This document shows positions 5,821 to 8,814 of a stretch of 8,814 bases of DNA, in pieces; the stretch's first letter is position 1; every line of letters starts with the position of its first letter. A program made the translations under genes and the position numbers. Under the pieces are notes generated by a model. It had not been told where the DNA came from and made no database searches. It saw nothing but the letters and a program-made list of their open reading frames with translations. This DNA comes from an uncultured Oscillospiraceae bacterium (lineage in GTDB: Bacteria > Bacillota > Clostridia > Oscillospirales > Acutalibacteraceae): NCBI GenBank assembly GCA_959596515.1, contig CAUFXR010000095.1:1-8814 (forward strand). Direction: 5' to 3'.

Positions 5821-6188
5821 GCGAAAGATCCGTTTCCGCCGGGCTGGTATCACCCCGTTTTTATGTGGCACGCGCATCAAATCCGAAAACGCTCAAAGCA
5901 ACAGCTGAAAAACAAAACGTCCGGGAAAAGCCATCAAAGGGGAAGACGAAATCTCTGTGCCGTATTTCATATAAAGCCTCGTCAAACCCACGCTGAACTG
6001 CTCTTTCTTTGGTTGAAAACACTTTACATTTTATTTCGTCGCTTTTAGCCTGAAATCAACACCCATGGTGGTAACATTAGGGTAGTAATTAAGATCTTTT
6101 ACTAATTGCCAAAAAAACAGTCATACTAATCATAACGTTTCCTCAAAATTCTCCGTTGGTGTCAAAAAAGAATAAAAACCGACTGTCA
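5821..6188. other. Intergenic region without a convincing gene
   Basis: Short frames exist (for example 5778-5996 and 5863-6048, plus strand) but lack ribosome binding sites and recognisable domains. A weak CGGG/CCCG stem followed by T5 (5840-5862) might be a secondary terminator. The part after about 6060 is AT-rich and leads into the next gene's promoter. I see no RNA gene or mobile element. Confidence 0.6.
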
Positions 6189-6217
6189 TTGACATAAATC
6201 ATCAGTTGAGATATAAT
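6189..6217 (+). promoter_or_regulatory. Consensus sigma-A promoter of the LCP gene
   Basis: Exact -35 TTGACA (6189-6194), 17-bp spacer, exact -10 TATAAT (6212-6217). Transcription should start near 6224, giving a leader of about 110 nt. Full consensus suggests strong constitutive expression unless restrained by a repressor. Confidence 0.85.
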
Positions 6218-6238
6218 ATAATAGATTATGACTGGCTA

Positions 6239-6273
6239 TTCTGAAAAGCTTGTTTCTTTCTGGGAAGCTTGTT
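6239..6273 (+). promoter_or_regulatory. 16-bp direct repeat in the LCP leader (candidate operator)
   Basis: TTCTGAAAAGCTTGTT (6239-6254) and TTCTGGGAAGCTTGTT (6258-6273) are 19 bp apart and differ at two adjacent bases; each is centred on the palindrome AAGCTT. They lie about 15-50 bp after the predicted transcription start, a position where a bound response regulator or repressor could block elongation. The regulator is not identified. Confidence 0.4.
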
Positions 6274-6331
6274 GAAAAGATCGATTGATTGCGACTAGGT
6301 AAAGTTATTGTCAAAGAAAGGGTGGAAACTC

Positions 6332-7414
6332 TTGTCGAATAATAGGAGATATTCTGGCACTCGCTATGCTTCTAACAGCTCATCGTCTCGAGATATCTAT
6401 TCGGATTCCCACTTTTCCAGCGGTGGTGGCGGTCACAGAAATAAAAAGGGCAAGAAGAAATGGTCCGGCAAGAAGAAGCTCGTAGTGGCTCTCTGCGTCA
6501 TTTTAGGGATCATCCTTCTGATTGCCGGCATTGTGTTCGCGTATCTTAAGATCACATTGTCACAGATGGATCGCTTTGCTCTTCCGGATACCCCCGACGG
6601 ATTGAAAATCTCTTCTGAGATTTCAGAAAAGTATCAAGATCTGGACGTTGTCAACATCGCTCTGTTCGGCGTGGACTCTAGAGAGGATAACGATATTGGC
6701 CGTTCCGACGCTATTATGATTTTATCTATTGATAAGGTGCATAATAAAATTAAGCTATCCTCTATCGCCAGGGATACCTATGTCTCTATTGACGGTTACG
6801 GCCAAACAAAATTAAATCACGCCTATGCCTATGAAGGGCCAGAGCTTGCTATCAAGACCCTGAATGAGAATTTTGACATGAATATTCAAAGTTTTGTCAC
6901 GGTGAACTTCTCCCAATTAGCCGAGATTATTGATTACATCGGCGGTGTGGATGTAACCATCGGAGAGGACGAGCTGGAGTCCACCAATAAGATTATCGTG
7001 GAAGCCGGCGGTACCCCGATATCCTCCAGCGGTACGGTTCACTTGGACGGGGAACAGGCACTGGGCTATTCCAGGAACCGCACGGTTGGTGGAGATACCC
7101 AGCGGACTAGCAGGCAGCGGGATGTGCTTGCCGCTATGTTCCAGCAGGTAAAATCTATGGATATTACTCAGTATCCCGGTCTTGTTAACATGGTGCTTTC
7201 TCAAAGCGTTACCTCGCTGTCTGACAGCGACATGTTAGGAATCGGCACATGGGTTCTCACTTCCGGTGCGGAAATGGAACAGCTGAGTCTCCCCAACGAG
7301 GAATGCAACGCTTCAGGAGAGATGATTGACGACGTTTGGTACTATGTATATGATTTAGATGTCGCCACAGGTCTGCTTCACGATTTTATTTATGAGGAAA
7401 ATTCCGCTAAATAA
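6332..7414 (+). CDS. LytR-CpsA-Psr (LCP) family cell-wall polymer ligase
   Basis: LCP enzymes move lipid-linked glycopolymers (capsule, teichoic or other secondary wall polymers) from undecaprenyl pyrophosphate to peptidoglycan on the outer membrane face. From the TTG at 6332 the protein has about 360 residues: a basic, Ser-rich cytoplasmic tail (~1-48), one membrane helix (~49-73, LVVALCVILGIILLIAG), then the extracellular LCP domain. Conserved motifs visible are NIALFGVDSR, GRSDAIMILSID, SSIARDTYV, TKLNHAYAYEG, IGGVDVTI, LDGEQALGYSRNR and GDTQRTSRQR, with the Arg and Asp residues that bind pyrophosphate and metal. TTG 6332 is preferred over in-frame TTG 6308 because AAAGGGTGG lies 6 nt upstream, while 6308 has only a weak AGGT. 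It has its own consensus promoter. A phosphoglycosyl transferase follows 350 bp downstream. Confidence 0.93.
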   Translation: MSNNRRYSGTRYASNSSSSRDIYSDSHFSSGGGGHRNKKGKKKWSGKKKLVVALCVILGIILLIAGIVFAYLKITLSQMDRFALPDTPDGLKISSEISEKYQDLDVVNIALFGVDSREDNDIGRSDAIMILSIDKVHNKIKLSSIARDTYVSIDGYGQTKLNHAYAYEGPELAIKTLNENFDMNIQSFVTVNFSQLAEIIDYIGGVDVTIGEDELESTNKIIVEAGGTPISSSGTVHLDGEQALGYSRNRTVGGDTQRTSRQRDVLAAMFQQVKSMDITQYPGLVNMVLSQSVTSLSDSDMLGIGTWVLTSGAEMEQLSLPNEECNASGEMIDDVWYYVYDLDVATGLLHDFIYEENSAK

Positions 7415-7418
7415 TTTT

Positions 7419-7447
7419 TTGCGAGATAAAAGTATTTTTGTTATAAT
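7419..7447 (+). promoter_or_regulatory. Promoter 1 upstream of sugar transferase
   Basis: TTGCGA (7419-7424), a 17-bp spacer and exact TATAAT (7442-7447), beginning five bases after the LCP stop codon. Use of this promoter would give a leader of about 310 nt ahead of the transferase. I see no clear terminator between the LCP stop and this promoter, so read-through from LCP is also possible. Confidence 0.6.
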
Positions 7448-7588
7448 TTAGGTTTTCTCAATACAAAATCACCAGCTTGTGTTTTGTTGTTTTTTGATTT
7501 TCAGGAAATTTATCTTATTATGTTTTCCTGGGTTTTACAAATCTGGGATTAATCCCTTTTTATCCTGTGATTTCCTGCGATTAGACGG

Positions 7589-7617
7589 TTGACAATGCAT
7601 GTTCGTCCGAGTAGAAT
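7589..7617 (+). promoter_or_regulatory. Promoter 2 upstream of sugar transferase
   Basis: Exact TTGACA (7589-7594), a 17-bp spacer and TAGAAT (7612-7617, one mismatch from consensus). The predicted start near 7624 coincides with the first leader hairpin. Confidence 0.65.
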
Positions 7618-7621
7618 AGAC

Positions 7622-7717
7622 GTGGGATTCGAAGTTTGTCGAAATTAAGCCCACAGCTGTCTTTTGAAGAAAAGCAAGTTCCACAAGTTGATAGGCCTTC
7701 GGTGTGTTTGTGCTTTT
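7622..7717 (+). promoter_or_regulatory. Structured 5' leader of sugar transferase mRNA
   Basis: Two predicted hairpins. The first is a two-tier stem, GTGGG (7622-7626) with CCCAC (7650-7654) and inside it TTCGA with TCGAA. The second pairs AAAAG (7670-7674) with CTTTT (7713-7717), encloses CACAA (7682-7686) with TTGTG (7708-7712), and has a GCC-TTC-GGT tip. The ribosome binding site AGGAGGAG (7752-7759) follows. I recognise no known riboswitch consensus; a processive antitermination or protein-binding leader is possible, as polysaccharide operons often have these. Confidence 0.35.
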
Positions 7718-7764
7718 GGTGAGCATATCCCCAATGTATATGAAAGGAACGAGGAGGAGATTGG

Positions 7765-8499
7765 ATGGCTTTGAAAGAGGCGCTTCAGCAGGATCAAATT
7801 CCGTCATCCCTTTATGAAAACGAGGAAAAGAAAGATCATTTTTATGTGTTTACTACAACTCAAAAGGTATATTTTGTGGTAAAACGAACGCTGGACGTCA
7901 TAGTATCCTTTCTGTTTTTAGTCGTGTTAAGTCCCATCCTTTTGGTATGCGCGTTGGCGATCAAATTGGAGTCCTCCGGCCCTGCTATTTTTCGCCAGGA
8001 ACGGGTAGGCAGAGGCGGCATTCCGTTTCAGGTTTTCAAATTTCGTACCATGTATAAAGAGGCCCCTAGCAATGTATCCACAAGTCAGTTTAAAAATCCT
8101 GACCGCTATATCACTAAAGTGGGAAAAATTCTTCGTGTGACCAGCTTAGATGAGCTGCCGCAGCTATTGAATGTGCTGAAAGGGGAAATGAGTTTGGTAG
8201 GTCCCCGTCCTCTCATTCTTTCCGAAGAGGGAGTCCACTCTCATCGTTTAAAAAGAGGGGTTTACAGTCTTCGTCCTGGGGTTACCGGATATGCCCAGGT
8301 AAATGGCAGAGATCTGGTTGATGAGGAAAGCAAAGTTAATTTAGATACCGAATACCTGCACCACTTCTCTTTTCTCTTGGATCTAAAAATTTTGGTTAAA
8401 ACCGTAACTGTGGTTTTCTGTCAAAAGGATTACCAGGAAGGCTGTGTGGAACCAGCCGAACCTATTGTGGAACAGGCGAAAGACTCAAACGCCGCTTAA
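7765..8499 (+). CDS. Undecaprenyl-phosphate sugar-1-phosphate transferase (bacterial sugar transferase family)
   Basis: Monotopic phosphoglycosyl transferase of the PglC/WcaJ type. It transfers a sugar-1-phosphate from a nucleotide sugar to undecaprenyl phosphate, the first membrane step of capsule, exopolysaccharide or wall glycopolymer synthesis. It has 244 residues, the size of the catalytic core alone, with no extra transmembrane domains. Visible are a basic N-terminal segment, a re-entrant membrane helix (~41-67, RTLDVIVSFL... with the helix-breaking Ser-Pro), RQERVGRGGIPFQVFKFRTM, SLDELPQLLNVLKGEMSLVGPRP (~127-149, containing the catalytic Asp-Glu dyad), RPGVTGYAQVNGR (~170-182) and DTEYLHHFSFLLDLKIL. 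AGGAGGAG lies 5 nt before the ATG. A terminator follows, so it seems monocistronic. The sugar substrate cannot be read from the sequence. Confidence 0.95.
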   Translation: MALKEALQQDQIPSSLYENEEKKDHFYVFTTTQKVYFVVKRTLDVIVSFLFLVVLSPILLVCALAIKLESSGPAIFRQERVGRGGIPFQVFKFRTMYKEAPSNVSTSQFKNPDRYITKVGKILRVTSLDELPQLLNVLKGEMSLVGPRPLILSEEGVHSHRLKRGVYSLRPGVTGYAQVNGRDLVDEESKVNLDTEYLHHFSFLLDLKILVKTVTVVFCQKDYQEGCVEPAEPIVEQAKDSNAA

Positions 8500-8572
8500 A
8501 AATTTTACAATAGCTCTGGACGAACTAAGTTCTGATCAAAAGTCTCGCATGATACCATCTTTTAGGTTATAA

Positions 8573-8609
8573 AAAAAGCCCTTTTGTTTCTGTTGCAAGA
8601 GGGCTTTTT
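8573..8609. terminator. Terminator after sugar transferase
   Basis: A 14-bp stem, AAAAAGCCCTTTTG (8573-8586) with CAAGAGGGCTTTTT (8596-8609), with one G-U pair, a nine-base loop and flanking A and T runs. It is able to terminate in both directions and lies about 75 bp after the transferase stop. Confidence 0.9.
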
Positions 8610-8611
8610 AT

Positions 8612-8814
8612 CATTTCATAAAGCTCATCGATTCTTGGAAAGCTCGCCTTTTTCATATTTGGGTTTTCGATCCGGAATTTTTAAAATAAGGCCCGCGGTA
8701 TTAAATAAGATTTTCTTCAAGATTTGCTTTGTAAAAAGCTTAAACTTCCGTCAGCGCTGGGTAGTGTCAAGAGTTTTGCGCAAATTGGTTTGCAGCCCCT
8801 GGCGTGAATGAAGT
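8612..8814. other. Window end without a recognisable gene
   Basis: No coding region with a start signal or domain is seen on either strand. Two perfect short palindromes lie close together, CAGCGCTG (8752-8759) and TTTGCGCAAA (8775-8784), with GTAGTGTCAAGAG between them. This could be an insertion-sequence end or a regulatory region of a gene beyond the window; neither is supported further. Confidence 0.4.

Noticed and set aside
5778..6048. Possible surface-protein remnant (SNPKTLKATAEKQ) in the intergenic region
   Set aside because: Slight resemblance to lysine-rich surface repeats, but too short, no RBS, and it begins inside the terminator.
7448..7764. Known riboswitch or T-box
   Set aside because: I could not match any conserved core motif of the common classes; only generic hairpins are visible.
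7535..7807. Minus-strand 90-codon frame over the transferase leader
   Set aside because: Overlaps two plus-strand promoters and the transferase start; no RBS or recognisable domain.
8584..8811. Plus-strand 75-codon frame at the window end
   Set aside because: Starts inside the terminator hairpin, has no RBS, and shows no protein-like motif.

Overview
The window looks like a piece of a low-to-middle-GC Gram-positive (Firmicutes/Clostridia, probably gut-associated) chromosome. The reasons are a sortase-type SPETGD anchor, a LytR-CpsA-Psr wall enzyme, a tRNA with encoded CCA, purine-rich Shine-Dalgarno sites, TTG starts, and an integrase tail of a kind common in Clostridia. Genus cannot be read from the sequence.

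Bases 1-640 are a tRNA-Ser(CGA) integration hotspot. A complete tRNA-Ser (381-468) and its terminator are preceded by two tandem units of about 191 bp. Each unit begins with the 5' half of a different serine tRNA, breaks off at the anticodon loop (CTCGAAAA), and continues into a nearly identical non-coding arm. The arms carry paired AGTTCTCTCC repeats. The same repeat pair occurs right of the tRNA, beside the tail of a tyrosine integrase, so these repeats are probable integrase arm sites.

Bases 646-3052, on the minus strand, are an AT-rich remnant of a prokaryotic Argonaute plus SIR2 defence operon. The Argonaute keeps MID-PIWI but lacks its N-terminus and all catalytic acidic residues. The SIR2 NADase-like domain follows after 13 bp with its own ribosome binding site. 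It is cut at its last core motif (GYSFND) and joined in frame to the C-terminal catalytic half of the integrase. At the other end the Argonaute is joined near 3050, head to head, to a host surface-protein gene that has also lost its 5' end. The block is thus bounded by two gene-breaking junctions, and the APAZ, N or PAZ regions that would classify the system are gone.

Bases 3053-5704 encode the remainder of a large sortase-anchored surface protein: C-terminal part of an SGNH/GDSL esterase, InlB-like repeat, Cys-pair repeats, Ig-like domain, Gly-Thr linker and SPETGD wall signal. It is followed by an 18-bp tandem repeat and a 20-bp-stem terminator. Bases 5821-6188 hold no convincing gene.

Bases 6189-8609 are envelope-glycopolymer genes. 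An LCP-family ligase is driven by a consensus promoter with a 16-bp direct repeat in its leader. A monotopic phosphoglycosyl transferase follows, preceded by two good promoters and a hairpin-rich leader, and closed by a terminator. Together they suggest the start of a capsule or wall-polysaccharide locus: one enzyme loads the first sugar phosphate on undecaprenyl phosphate and the other transfers finished polymer to peptidoglycan. The last 200 bases hold no recognisable gene.
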